A stretch of DNA of 64,000 bases from JAFGDI01 sp963667715 (GCA_963667715.1 OY763926.1:558001-622000); one strand, 5' to 3'; shown: positions 1 through 8,846, counted from the stretch's first letter. Program-made: numbers and translations. Notes: a model not told the origin generated them from the sequence alone.

Positions 1-1
1 T

Positions 2-1381
2 ATTGGCTGTCAGATGAACAAGCTCGATTCTGAACTTGTTGTTGGTGAGTTGCAAAACCTTGGATATCAACAGGTTGCAACTACCGATGACGCATCTGTT
101 ATCATTTACAATACCTGCTCTGTTCGCCAACATGCCGAAGATAAGGTACTTACAAAGATCAGCCAGCTCAAAAAACGCTACCAGACCAGTCGTGATTTTG
201 TACTTGCCGTAATTGGCTGTATGGCTCAGCGACTTGGACAGGTGCTTCTTGACGATTACCCACAGGTCACCATCGTGACCAGTCCCAGCAGGATTTACGA
301 GCTCGCCAGCAAAATTGACCACGCCTGGCACGAACGTAGCGGGAGCCCCGAAAAGAAAAAACTCGATTGTCGTTCCGTCGCCAGTAATCAGGATGCTGAC
401 CACGCCGGCTTGGAAAGATTAGATTCTTATCGCGAAAGACCGGAAGTAGACCATCCTTTCATGGCCTTCGTACGTATTATGAGAGGTTGTAATAATTTCT
501 GTAGCTATTGTATCGTACCGCATGTCAGAGGTAGGGAAAGCTCTCGACATCCTGACAGTGTTTACGACGAGGTATCAAAGCTGGTCGATAATGGCGTGAA
601 AGAGATTACTCTTCTCGGCCAGGCCGTTAATAAATACGACTTCCAGGATAGCTCCGGCCGATATCTTATGTCTGACTTATTGTATAAGTTACATGATATA
701 AATGGTTTAGAGCGTTTGCGGTTTGTTACTAGCTATCCCGGCAATTTCGATAAACAGTGTATAGAAGCTATGGCTGAGCTGGAAAAGGTGTGCCCATATC
801 TCCATATGCCAGCCCAATCTGGCTCTGACGCGATGCTCAAAAGAATGAACCGCCATTATACCATCGCTCAGTATATGGACATAATCGAGATGGCCCGTGA
901 AAAAGTGGCTGATATCTCTTTCGCTGGCGATTTTATCTGCGGCTTCAGCGGCGAAACCGACCAGGATCATCAAATGACCCTGGAACTTATCAAAAAAGTC
1001 AGGTATAAAAACTGTTTCGCATTCAAATATTCTGTCAGACCCGGCACAAAAGCGGCGGACGCATTCCCTGACGATGTCCCGGAAGATGTTAAACAGGCCA
1101 GACTTGCAGAGTTACTCGATCTGCAAAGGAAGATTTCACACGAAGATAATGCCAAACTGGCCGGCTCGACTATGAAAGTCCTTGTCGAGGGCAGGAGCAA
1201 GAGCCCGCACCTTGCTGGTGGTATAGCTGGCATGAACGATTCATCACTTCCTCAGCTTATTGGCCGTACTGGTGGCGATCATATCGTTGTTTTTAATGGC
1301 GATGATTCCCTTGCTGGAAAGATAGTTGAAGTTCAGATTCTAGACGCTTCATCACTTACCCTTTTTGGAAAAATAATCTAA
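2..1381 (+). CDS. miaB: tRNA-2-methylthio-N6-dimethylallyladenosine synthase MiaB, 5' end outside window
   Basis: MiaB adds the methylthio group to i6A37 of tRNAs that read UNN codons, using two iron-sulfur clusters and S-adenosylmethionine. The reading frame is open from base 2. It reads IGCQMN, the start of the UPF0004 domain, so the true start lies upstream and a Met at 14 is internal. Counting from that Met, the other cluster cysteines are in NTCSVR (C35) and GCMAQ (C69). The radical-SAM motif RGCNNFCSYC gives C159, C163 and C166. A TRAM-like RNA-binding end begins near VLVEGRS. The length is right for a MiaB lacking only about ten residues. A good terminator follows. A related RimO or MtaB role is less likely, because GCQMN is the MiaB form of the motif. 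Confidence 0.95.
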   Translation: MGCQMNKLDSELVVGELQNLGYQQVATTDDASVIIYNTCSVRQHAEDKVLTKISQLKKRYQTSRDFVLAVIGCMAQRLGQVLLDDYPQVTIVTSPSRIYELASKIDHAWHERSGSPEKKKLDCRSVASNQDADHAGLERLDSYRERPEVDHPFMAFVRIMRGCNNFCSYCIVPHVRGRESSRHPDSVYDEVSKLVDNGVKEITLLGQAVNKYDFQDSSGRYLMSDLLYKLHDINGLERLRFVTSYPGNFDKQCIEAMAELEKVCPYLHMPAQSGSDAMLKRMNRHYTIAQYMDIIEMAREKVADISFAGDFICGFSGETDQDHQMTLELIKKVRYKNCFAFKYSVRPGTKAADAFPDDVPEDVKQARLAELLDLQRKISHEDNAKLAGSTMKVLVEGRSKSPHLAGGIAGMNDSSLPQLIGRTGGDHIVVFNGDDSLAGKIVEVQILDASSLTLFGKII

Positions 1382-1398
1382 TTTTGATTTTTTTATAA

Positions 1399-1433
1399 AG
1401 GCCGTTATCAGTATTGATAATGGCCTATTTTTT
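1399..1433 (+). terminator. Intrinsic terminator of miaB
   Basis: The 12-base arm AGGCCGTTATCA (1399-1410) pairs with TGATAATGGCCT (1415-1426) with one G-T pair and a 4-base loop, followed by a T-rich tract. It lies 18 bases after the miaB stop. Confidence 0.85.
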
Positions 1434-1825
1434 GGAATCAGTGTTATTGTTTTAGCTTGTTGCTCGTATTGGTCTGTTTTTGCCTGTTTGTGTTGTTTTA
1501 CCTGCGGTTTTACTGTGTAATTGCGTACTATTCTTCTATTTATGTGGTTTTAGTTCCATTGTCTCTCATTTCTCATAAGCGATATTTCGCTGTTTTTTTT
1601 AACTTTACTACTATATTTTTACTGGCAATATGCCGATATAGCCGTTATAACCGAATATGACGTATATTGTGCATGTTCTAGTTTAGTTTTTTTTGACTTT
1701 CAGACGCGTTAGTCCAATAATTTAATCGGATTAGCGTTTATTTTAGTGTTATTTTGTTTAGAGCTGTATCTCTGGTGAGATATGTTTGAACAATATAGAG
1801 TGTGTAAATATATAAATGTCTATTG
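1434..1825. other. AT-rich intergenic stretch, no gene seen
   Basis: About 390 bases between the miaB terminator and a family C repeat. A 67-codon open frame at 1457-1660 is rich in Phe, Leu, Ile and Tyr, has no ribosome site and resembles chance reading of T-rich DNA. No RNA gene or operator was recognised. Confidence 0.5.
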
Positions 1826-1983
1826 CTCAAACTGACCTGATGCTACAGTTTGTATATTGTAATCGACTACCAAAAAAGGACTTAAGAATTGGTAATTAGT
1901 AGTTAATTATTGAAGGCAATATATTCAACTAATTGCTAAATTCTAAATCCTAAATCCTATCAACTGACCATCGGTCAGGTTGA
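1826..1983. repeat. Family C repeat, copy 1
   Basis: It starts with CTCAAACTGACC (1826-1837). It ends in an imperfect palindrome built on CTGACCATCGGTCAG (1961-1983), whose outer arm is roughly the inverse of the left end. Between them is an AT-rich core with TAAATTCTAAATCCTAAATC. The copy at 37900-38051 has the same order of parts and the same approximate length (152 against 158 bases). It has no coding capacity and looks like a small non-autonomous element. Confidence 0.7.
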
Positions 1984-2009
1984 TTAAATTATATGCTTGG
2001 AGGTATGAT

Positions 2010-2648
2010 TTGAAGACTAATCTTAAATTTACTGTTACTTTAGCATTGATATTGGCTTTTGCTGCCCCTGCATTTTCCGCTTTGCTCTTCAGCGATAAGC
2101 CAAACGAGTTTATCAATTCTGACCATTCTACTGATACTTACTATGTCGGATTTATGCTGCCTACTATTGTTTCAAACTTCAATCTTGGCCCTCAAGGTGT
2201 TGTCGAGGCGGTATCAGCTTACGGCGTATCGAGCCTTTTACTTCCTGAGGGTACGGTCTTAAATGATGTGCAACTTTATAATGGCTCTTCTGCCGCTGTT
2301 GCCGGCACTGACATTGGCGGATCTCTAAAGCTTTTCGGCGAAAGTATGGCTGTTGTCAATGCTGGAACTATTGCAGATTCTGTTGAAACTTCTGATGGTA
2401 GCATTGCTTATATCGTCGGAACTGGTTTTGTGGTCAATTCCATACCTGTTTCGATTGATACAGGACTCAGCTCTATCGCCCCCGCAGGTAACATCTCAGG
2501 CGTACTAGAGAACGGTGACCCTATAAATGTTACATATTCTATAGCGGATAATGCTGATGTGGTTTTAATTGTATTACCCGAACCTACCGTTTTTTGCTTC
2601 CTTATTATAGGTAGCCTGTTACTATTGAGAAGAAGCCACGCCTGCTAA
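2010..2648 (+). CDS. Secreted PEP-CTERM-anchored protein, function unknown
   Basis: The 212-residue protein has a Sec signal peptide (KTNLKFTVTLALILAFAAPAFSA). It ends in a PEP-CTERM sorting signal: LPEP, a hydrophobic run (VFCFLIIGSLLLL), then RRSHAC. Such proteins are exported, recognised by an exosortase and retained at the surface or in matrix; no exosortase is visible here. I choose TTG at 2010 because GGAGG (1999-2003) lies 6 bases upstream. The longer frame from TTG 1980 would begin inside the family C repeat. The middle part is beta-rich and unlike any family I recognise. Confidence 0.75.
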   Translation: MKTNLKFTVTLALILAFAAPAFSALLFSDKPNEFINSDHSTDTYYVGFMLPTIVSNFNLGPQGVVEAVSAYGVSSLLLPEGTVLNDVQLYNGSSAAVAGTDIGGSLKLFGESMAVVNAGTIADSVETSDGSIAYIVGTGFVVNSIPVSIDTGLSSIAPAGNISGVLENGDPINVTYSIADNADVVLIVLPEPTVFCFLIIGSLLLLRRSHAC

Positions 2649-2697
2649 TAAATTATAGCTAGCACAAGTACCGAAATAACAACGCTTTCCCCCCGTA

Positions 2698-2719
2698 GAG
2701 ACGCAATACATTGCGTCTC
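2698..2719. repeat. Near-perfect palindrome
   Basis: GAGACGCAAT (2698-2707) and ATTGCGTCTC (2710-2719) are exact inverse complements separated by two bases. Similar GAGACGC palindromes are dispersed intergenic repeats in other bacteria. It lies between the PEP-CTERM gene and its probable terminator. Confidence 0.6.
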
Positions 2720-2777
2720 CTAATGCCAACATCTCAACCCAAATCGCAATCGCCAACCAACCCCTCCGCGCAAGAGT

Positions 2778-2800
2778 ACCGGCCTTTTAGCCGGTTCTTT
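2778..2800 (+). terminator. Probable intrinsic terminator
   Basis: ACCGGC (2778-2783) pairs with GCCGGT (2790-2795) around a 6-base loop, followed by TCTTT. It is a short but GC-rich stem, about 130 bases after the PEP-CTERM gene. Confidence 0.55.
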
Positions 2801-2816
2801 AGTCTTCTTCCTTTTA

Positions 2817-2928
2817 GGTAGCACAAGCGTCCTCGCTTGTGATTCTTAGATTTACATTGCAAAACGTTAAAAAACTATGAATTGAATGCTATACAAGGTA
2901 TTGACTTTCTCTTTTGGGCAACACGCCC
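2817..2928. repeat. Family A repeat, copy 1 (left end degenerate)
   Basis: It contains the family hairpin CACAAGCGTCCTCGCTTGTG (2822-2841) and ends with the exact family terminal sequence GGGCAACACGCCC (2916-2928). The left terminal repeat is missing or decayed. The right end stops two bases before the stop codon of the convergent UPF0104 gene (2931). Confidence 0.75.
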
Positions 2929-2930
2929 GC

Positions 2931-3977
2931 TCAATTTGAACTTTCCTCTTCGACCTGGGCTATTTCCTTTGCCATTTCTGCCTGCTTAGGTAGATGCCCG
3001 CCAAAGATCGGTACCAGCCCGCCCGGAGCAGAACTTATATATATCATCATTCTATTAAGGATTGTTAACGCTATTACTCTGGCCTCCAGTTGTTCCGGAC
3101 TCTCAAAAGCTGAGCTGTCAGCTGCTGCAATAAAGAACGGAACCATTAAGTTCTCGATCACTCCCAAACCGCCCGGTACCGGAACCGCTGCACTTATTAC
3201 CCAGACTATCGGCATGATCGTTAGGCAGTGAAGCAGTGATATCCCTTTTATATCAAGAGCGATCGTCAGTAGCCATACTGAACTTATCGCCAGTGTTTGA
3301 GCGGTAAAGGTGATCAATAACGCCACAACAACTCCGCCCGGCCGTCTCTTATATATTGCTATCCCCTTATCTATCTCCTGGAGCTTCTTCTGGAAGGGGA
3401 GTTTTTGCAAGAGTAGCGAAATACGCAATGTTTTACGGATTCGCTTGCTGGCGATTAAGCAGCCGGAAATGGCTATTGTACTTATAATGACAATAATGAT
3501 TAGCTTGATATCTATATTAAACCCACGAACGGGCAACCTAAAGCTGTTCTTCAATGATAGAGCTGCTATGCTGCCTAGCACTAGTGTCCCGGTTAGTCCC
3601 AGCACGCGGTCGAATAATACGGACAAGGCCGCATGGATCTTTTTCTCTGGCTGACAGTGATGAGTAGCGTACCACGCCTTGAGAATATCTCCACCCACCG
3701 AACCCGGCATGAAATTATTATAGAACAATCCCAGGAATGTTAGCCTTGCCGCCTGTGGAAATGGTATCAATATGTCATGAGACCTTAACAGTGATGTCCA
3801 CCGTTTTGCTAACGCTGCCTGCACACAGGTAAATAGCACTACTGCCAGTATGAGCCATCTTGGATTGGATTTGGTGAGGGCATTTGTCACCATTTCCATG
3901 TCCATTCCTCTTATCAGCCATGCTACTGCAAGTGCGGATATTCCGAGCCATAGAAAATTTTTGAGCTTTTTTGCCAT
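2931..3977 (-). CDS. UPF0104 / LPG-synthase-TM-type integral membrane protein
   Basis: The 348-residue polytopic membrane protein has about eight hydrophobic segments. The family signature FYNNFMPGSVGGD lies near residues 110-125, DRVLGL follows, and VIENLM is in the second half. The family includes the flippase part of lysylphosphatidylglycerol synthase and the YbhN and AglD relatives. The soluble aminoacyl-transferase domain of MprF is absent. Lipid or polyprenyl-linked substrate handling is therefore plausible, but the substrate is unknown. The ATG start at 3975-3977 gives a normal first membrane helix. The gene stands alone and converges on the PEP-CTERM gene. Confidence 0.85.
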   Translation of the reverse strand: MAKKLKNFLWLGISALAVAWLIRGMDMEMVTNALTKSNPRWLILAVVLFTCVQAALAKRWTSLLRSHDILIPFPQAARLTFLGLFYNNFMPGSVGGDILKAWYATHHCQPEKKIHAALSVLFDRVLGLTGTLVLGSIAALSLKNSFRLPVRGFNIDIKLIIIVIISTIAISGCLIASKRIRKTLRISLLLQKLPFQKKLQEIDKGIAIYKRRPGGVVVALLITFTAQTLAISSVWLLTIALDIKGISLLHCLTIMPIVWVISAAVPVPGGLGVIENLMVPFFIAAADSSAFESPEQLEARVIALTILNRMMIYISSAPGGLVPIFGGHLPKQAEMAKEIAQVEEESSN

Positions 3978-4193
3978 AGACTACGTATTATAGATAATCA
4001 GATGGATAAATTTAAGGAAATAATTATATTCATCGTTGCCCTACGGCTAATAGTAAAATAAAATAAGAATTAACTAACCTGCTTATGCGGTTGGTGACGA
4101 ATAAATAGTATGGGTACCTAAAAAACAGCTGGTTTTCCAAACTAGATAATAATTGGTTCGGAACTAAATTTTGGCCTGACCATGTATTTTAGG

Positions 4194-4422
4194 GTAACCA
4201 TTCACATGATTATAGTAATAAAAAATATGACATGCAGTGATGCGAAGCATAAATAAGTTTCTGTCTGCTTTACGCTCATATCTTAAGCTGGCGTAGCCTG
4301 AAAAAAAAGATAGTCTCGAGCGAAGCGAGAACCCTGAGCTTATTTCTTGTTACTTATTTCTTGTTACTAAGCAAGTTAGCTCATAGTTAACATTGTTTTT
4401 ATGCAAGCGTTGTGAACGTTAT
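4194..4422. repeat. Family D repeat, copy 1
   Basis: The left end GTAACCATTCAC (4194-4205) is close to the inverse of the right end GTGAACGTTAT (4412-4422). Inside is a small hairpin CTCGAGCGAAGCGAG near 4314, followed by the conserved tract GAGCTTATTTCTTGTTAC. Copy 43833-44084 has the same plan with a different hairpin. There is no open frame of note. It lies 38 bases upstream of the HEAT-repeat gene and could affect that gene's transcript leader. Confidence 0.75.
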
Positions 4423-4460
4423 TTTTTGGACTTTTCGCTATCTAAAGGAAAAGGTAATAT

Positions 4461-6845
4461 TTGAAACAGACAACTGCAAAACTTATCCTTTCTGCCTTGG
4501 CTTTTTCTCTGGCCACGCCGTTTCCAGTTTCAGCTGACGAGGTCACAGCTGAAGATGTTATGGCAAAGGTATTGCTCGATAATGCTGTTGGGTCCGATAT
4601 TAAACAGGAAAATGCTTTTGTACTGCTCTCTACCGAGGCTGGCTGCCAGCGTCTGGTGGATATCCTTGGCCAGCAGGGCTATAACGATACTCGCAAAGTA
4701 ATTTGCTTGGCTATTTCTCGTTATAACCCCGGCGGCTTATTTGCCAGTAGCAAAAATTTGCCAGTTACTTTCCTGGAACCTCTATTTAAATGTCTATATT
4801 CTGAAGATCAGTCGCTATCTGATGCCGCTGCTGCCGCCTTGGCTGTTGCCTTTCCCGATACTGCCTTACCTCGACTTGCTGGTACCGCTGTTTCCGCTGA
4901 TCTCGAAACTCCATATCGCCTCGCTGCTATTGCCGCGATCGAACGCTTCTCCGGCCGCGAGGCTCTGCTGGATCTCGCCGAACTTCTGCAAGACCCTCAA
5001 CCGCAGATCCGCGAAAGGGCGATTGATGCCGTTTGTAGAAGAATGGTTATTGACCGGGACAAATTTGATATTAAAAAGTTTATCGATGTTGAGCTGCCGA
5101 ATCTCCGCTGGATGAGCGATGTAGATTTTCTGCTCCATCAGGCACGTCGCCTTTCTATGAATAATAAGCTACTGAACTCTGAAGTTGAAAATACTCAACA
5201 GCAGGTTCTTTATTGGCAGGCAAAATATCTCCGGGCTGAAACCGACCGTTTCAACTCTTTGGCTCCTGAAAATAAGCTCACCATGCTGCAGAACCGGCTC
5301 GAGCCTCAACAGGATAAACCCATTAGGCAGTGGGCCGCTAGCCAGCTTGTTACCTGGGGTAACTCTGCTACTGCTCGTGAAGGTATTGTCGCCGAAGGTG
5401 TTGTCAAGCTGCTCGGTGATTATGTCTCTGATAGCGAAGATTTTGTCCGCTCCTCCGTTGCTGAGGCGCTGGGGGTCTTTGGCTATAAGTCAGATTCTGG
5501 CCAGCTTATCCAGAAGCTTCTCGAACAGCTAAAGGTAGAAGAGAGTTTCCCTTGTCAGCGGTCCATGCTCAATACCCTTGGTCAGCTTCAGTATGCGCCG
5601 GCTCTTGAGCAGTGTGTGCTTATCTGGGAAAATAGTGGGTCTGACGAGATCGCTGCCGCAGCAATTTCGGCAGCCGGAAAAATGTCTGGTAAACTTACCG
5701 CTGACGATTCTGGCCGTATTGAGCTATTGGTGCGTTCTATCACAGATAATTTCAATCGTGCCTCTGACCAGCCAGCCCTAAAGGTAGCTGTTTATCAAGC
5801 CATTCGCAAAATAATCGAAACTGAAAGATGGCGTAAGCTTTCCTCTGAATCGTTTGGCGACTTGATCGATGCCGGACTTAAAGATGAGCTAGCCGATGTC
5901 AGGGCGATGTCTGTTCATGCTTGCGTTGCCTTGAGTGGAAGTAGTTCTGTTTCTACTATACTCGATATGGATCTGCTTAACGACTCTGAAGCTGCTGTCC
6001 GGTTTGCGGTTATTACCGCTGTTGACAGTAGCGGCTCGCCGGAGTTTCTCGCTCGTCTGAAAGATCGCTTTATTGTAGAGTCTAGCAGCGATGTGAAAGG
6101 GCGGCTGCAGGAAGCTATCCGCAAGATTCTTGCTAGTATGCCTGTTAACGATGTTTATAACTGGGGACTCTCTTTAGCTGGTGCCGATGAAGCTGTGCGG
6201 GTCTTAAAGACCCAGGTTGCCGCGATTCTTGTCGATAAGGTCGCTGCTATGAAAACAGAATCGCTGACGGTTGAGCCTAAATATGAAATTCTGATTCTCG
6301 GCTATAATATCGAAGACTATCTGAAAAAACAGCAGTATGAACAGGCTGGCAGAACGATTGTTGACCTTTTGAATTATGAAATGACACCAAGTGAGCGGTT
6401 AGGTGTTTGTGCAGAGTTATTTGATATTGTCTTTGACGGCGATATAGATTTTGCAGTTAGGCAGCGAGTTGTTGATCTCGCCCAGGTTGTTATCCCCGGC
6501 CTGTTCCAGAAGTACCCGGAAGTTGCTACTGCTTTTGAAGAGCGCTATGATGTAATGTCAAACGGCGTTTCTGGTAATATCCTTTTCAAGGCTCGTCTGG
6601 TCAAACAGTTTCTCATGCCCGCCGAGCTCTCTTTCTCAGACCAGCGTAAAGAGAGTTGGGTAATACGTAAACAGAATCTAGTTAACGCTCTCCTTAAGAC
6701 TGCACTCTCCGAAACTGACGAAATTGATCAGACGCTGATCGCAGCTCTAAAAGACCTCGACAGCCGCTTCGCCAAAATACCGACAGCCGCAGAACCAGCC
6801 GCCCAAAAAGAATTCCTGCAAAACATAGCCACTCCAGAAAAGTAA
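4461..6845 (+). CDS. Secreted HEAT-repeat protein
   Basis: The 794-residue protein starts at TTG, preceded by AAAGGAAAAGG (4444-4454, 6-base spacer). Its Sec signal peptide ends near FPVSADEV. The rest is mainly alpha-helical repeats of HEAT / PBS-lyase type, for example ALLDLAELLQDPQPQIRERA, SVAEALGVFGY and LADVRAMSVHACVAL. Such solenoids are protein-protein or protein-polymer scaffolds, and no catalytic motif is visible. A helical non-repeat region with coiled-coil character is seen near residues 220-260. The protein probably acts in the periplasm. No operon partner is apparent. Confidence 0.85.
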   Translation: MKQTTAKLILSALAFSLATPFPVSADEVTAEDVMAKVLLDNAVGSDIKQENAFVLLSTEAGCQRLVDILGQQGYNDTRKVICLAISRYNPGGLFASSKNLPVTFLEPLFKCLYSEDQSLSDAAAAALAVAFPDTALPRLAGTAVSADLETPYRLAAIAAIERFSGREALLDLAELLQDPQPQIRERAIDAVCRRMVIDRDKFDIKKFIDVELPNLRWMSDVDFLLHQARRLSMNNKLLNSEVENTQQQVLYWQAKYLRAETDRFNSLAPENKLTMLQNRLEPQQDKPIRQWAASQLVTWGNSATAREGIVAEGVVKLLGDYVSDSEDFVRSSVAEALGVFGYKSDSGQLIQKLLEQLKVEESFPCQRSMLNTLGQLQYAPALEQCVLIWENSGSDEIAAAAISAAGKMSGKLTADDSGRIELLVRSITDNFNRASDQPALKVAVYQAIRKIIETERWRKLSSESFGDLIDAGLKDELADVRAMSVHACVALSGSSSVSTILDMDLLNDSEAAVRFAVITAVDSSGSPEFLARLKDRFIVESSSDVKGRLQEAIRKILASMPVNDVYNWGLSLAGADEAVRVLKTQVAAILVDKVAAMKTESLTVEPKYEILILGYNIEDYLKKQQYEQAGRTIVDLLNYEMTPSERLGVCAELFDIVFDGDIDFAVRQRVVDLAQVVIPGLFQKYPEVATAFEERYDVMSNGVSGNILFKARLVKQFLMPAELSFSDQRKESWVIRKQNLVNALLKTALSETDEIDQTLIAALKDLDSRFAKIPTAAEPAAQKEFLQNIATPEK

Positions 6846-7310
6846 CTCGTTCACGCTATCGCGTAAATCTTGTTCTCAGCCCCTTATACTACTGCCAGAA
6901 ATAGTATCTCCCTTATCTACCCCAAAACCCATCAATCACACCGCCAACCACACCAATAAAACCACCAACTAAATCGTCTCTTTCTTATCCTAAAAATCCT
7001 GACATCCTAGCAACTTTTTCTTGCCCTTTGCGGGTGCCAAGCACCTTGCGATTTTACTAGAAAATCTTCTTACGCAATATCCCTCTTATCCTCCCCGATC
7101 ATCTTCTTATCCTCTAATCCCTGCAAAAAATTCTTCTCAATACCGTTATCTAAAACTAACCCTAAATCGCCAACCAACTCTTTGCGACTTCGCGCCTTTG
7201 CGTTAAACTCTTATTTCTCTTCTTAATTAAATCTTTTGGTTGCGGCTCGACCGCCCTAAGAACTTCATGGTAAAAAAAATCTTCGCACTTACACTCATTC
7301 TTTTAAAACA
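6846..7310. other. Non-coding gap with C-rich, low-complexity DNA
   Basis: I find no convincing gene. A 61-codon frame at 7021-7206 has no ribosome site and odd composition. The stretch 7180-7206 (CTTTGCGACTTCGCGCCTTT...) resembles 'ctttgcg' type intergenic repeats seen in other genomes and overlaps that frame. Confidence 0.5.
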
Positions 7311-7346
7311 AAAAAAGCTTATAAGTTTTACCTTATAAGCTTTTTT
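7311..7346 (-). terminator. Terminator downstream of tRNA-Asp (bidirectional)
   Basis: AAAAAAGCTTATAAG (7311-7325) and CTTATAAGCTTTTTT (7332-7346) form a perfect 15-bp stem with a 6-base loop. The arm ends are A and T tracts, so it can work in either direction. It is 3 bases beyond the tRNA 3' end. Confidence 0.85.
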
Positions 7347-7348
7347 AA

Positions 7349-7422
7349 CGAGGCGGACGAGAATCGAACTCGCAACCTTTGGATCGACAGTCCAATGCTC
7401 TAACCAATTGAGCTACCGCCCC
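7349..7422 (-). tRNA. tRNA-Asp (GTC)
   Basis: Read on the minus strand, the acceptor stem GGGGCGG pairs with CCGCCTC (one G-T). The D-arm is GCTC AATTGGTTA GAGC. The anticodon arm TTGGA CTGTCGA TCCAA gives anticodon GTC. The T-arm is GCGAG TTCGATT CTCGT, and the discriminator is G, as expected for tRNA-Asp. CCA is not encoded. A good promoter and terminator flank it. Confidence 0.96.
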
Positions 7423-7464
7423 TCATTCTTCACTTTTTTCCCTTGATCGCTCAAGAGAAAGAGT

Positions 7465-7492
7465 AGTATATAAGATTGAAAAATTATTGCAA
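7465..7492 (-). promoter_or_regulatory. Sigma-70-type promoter of tRNA-Asp
   Basis: On the minus strand TTGCAA (7487-7492) and TATACT (7465-7470) are separated by 16 bases. Transcription would start near 7458, leaving a short leader with a small hairpin (CTTGATCGCTCAAG, 7442-7455) before the tRNA. Confidence 0.65.
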
Positions 7493-7514
7493 GTGTTTTT
7501 TTGTAAAAAATTTT

Positions 7515-7687
7515 GGTAACCTCTAATAATTGCTTTCGAGGCGAAAACGAGGATTGATCTTTACTGACAAGGAACGAAGAACCGGGCATATTGGCCCCGA
7601 TGTACATCGGGGTTTACGGTTTTTCGTGACGTAGCTCAGGAAAAATCAAGACCGTTTGTAGCCCGGAATGAATTATTAGAGGTTACC
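7515..7687. repeat. Family B repeat, copy 1 (MITE-like, 173 bp)
   Basis: The ends are a perfect 17-bp inverted repeat: GGTAACCTCTAATAATT (7515-7531) and its complement (7671-7687). It has no coding capacity. The centre holds an 18-bp perfect palindrome CCCCGATGTACATCGGGG (about 7593-7610) that the second copy (57826-57990) lacks, although the two share long near-identical tracts on both sides. No clear target duplication is seen. Confidence 0.85.
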
Positions 7688-7919
7688 GGAACAATAAAAT
7701 ATTTTTTCCGTGTTATTTTTGTTTGGCAAATGTGTATTAACAACTGTCATTCATTCGAACAAAACACCCGTTCGCAGCGTTTATGATGATAGATACTTTC
7801 CTTTGTATCTTGATATCAAAAAAATAAGTAATTACTGACCATAGAACCGGGTTCGTGACGATGAATAATGGAAAAAACATAAAATCCAGAACCCAGAAAC
7901 TATGAAAAGCGTATAAAGA

Positions 7920-8501
7920 TTGACTGAAATAACTGATGAACAATTGATGGCATCTTTGCAAAATGGTGATGAAGATGCAGTAAATACGTTAATAAAGCGT
8001 TATGAAAAAGAGCTTTATAACTATTTAGTGCGTTTTATGAACCAGCCGAACCTTGCTGAAGAGGCTTTCCAGGAGACTTTCCTCCAGGTATATCTCTCGG
8101 CCGATTCGTTTGATTCATCACGAAGGTTTAAGCCGTGGCTATATACGATTGCAACTAATAAAGCACGTGATATTCTCCGTTCTCAAAGTCGCAGGCCGGC
8201 TGTCAACCTGAGTATTGCCCAGGAAAATGAAGATTTCTCCTCGCTTTGGGAAAATCTTATGGCTGACAATGAAACACCAGTCGACATCCTCGAGCGTCAG
8301 CAGACGCGTGAGCTGGTTCGGCAGGTCGTTGCCCAAATGCCGGAAAACTTGAGACAAATACTTGTGCTTTCCTATTTTAAGCACATGCCATATAAAGAGA
8401 TAGCCGATATGCTGAATATACCGCTTGGTACCGTTAAGAGCAGACTTCACACCGCGGTAAGTAATTTCGCCGCTGGTTTTAAGAAGGTTATGAACAATTA
8501 G
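7920..8501 (+). CDS. ECF-type RNA polymerase sigma factor
   Basis: The 193-residue sigma-70-family protein has region 2 at about residues 12-80 (LIKRYEKELYNYLVRFM, AEEAFQETFLQVY, RFKPWLYTIATNKARD). Region 4 at about 135-185 carries the DNA-binding helix-turn-helix (YKEIADMLNIPLGTVKSRLH). It has no region 3, as usual for extracytoplasmic-function factors. TTG at 7920 is chosen because the next in-frame ATG would cut into region 2; the ribosome site is weak. The next gene downstream encodes a membrane protein with an anti-sigma-like N-terminus, so the two probably form a signalling pair. A family D remnant lies between them. Confidence 0.9.
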   Translation: MTEITDEQLMASLQNGDEDAVNTLIKRYEKELYNYLVRFMNQPNLAEEAFQETFLQVYLSADSFDSSRRFKPWLYTIATNKARDILRSQSRRPAVNLSIAQENEDFSSLWENLMADNETPVDILERQQTRELVRQVVAQMPENLRQILVLSYFKHMPYKEIADMLNIPLGTVKSRLHTAVSNFAAGFKKVMNN

Positions 8502-8699
8502 TATCTTTTATCAGTAAATAACATAGAGTAGAAAGTTAGATATATTTTAGGTTTGTGTTTGAACCTGTAGTTTAGAAGCTATTTGCAGTTGATATTTAGT
8601 ATAAGGTAACAGTGAATTAAGTTTTATTTTAAATTAAGTAGGCAGTTGCGATTTTATCGTACGCAAATATTTGTTTATTTCTTCGTATTGCTTTAAAAT

Positions 8700-8811
8700 A
8701 GCGTCCGTTTTAGCGGACACCTGAGCTTATTTCTTATTACTTATTTCTTGTTAATAAACAAGTTAGCCCATAATTAACATTGGTATCTATGTAAACGTTG
8801 TGAATGGTTAT
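8700..8811. repeat. Family D repeat, right half (copy 2)
   Basis: It holds the hairpin GTCCGTTTTAGCGGAC (near 8702), then GAGCTTATTTCTTATTAC, then the terminal sequence GTGAATGGTTAT (8800-8811). The tract after the hairpin matches 4330-4422 closely, while the hairpin itself differs. I could not fix the left boundary: GTAAC at 8604 is the only trace. Confidence 0.65.
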
Positions 8812-8846
8812 AAATTAGAAAGTTTTTTGTAGTTTTTGGTAAGAGA

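Noticed and set aside
1457..1660. 67-codon open frame rich in Phe, Leu and Tyr
   Set aside because: No ribosome site, composition of T-rich random DNA, between a terminator and a repeat.
7021..7206. 61-codon open frame
   Set aside because: No start signal and overlaps repeat-like 'ctttgcg' text; not protein-like.
7515..7687. Family B repeat as an insertion sequence
   Set aside because: Too short and without a transposase frame; at most a non-autonomous element.
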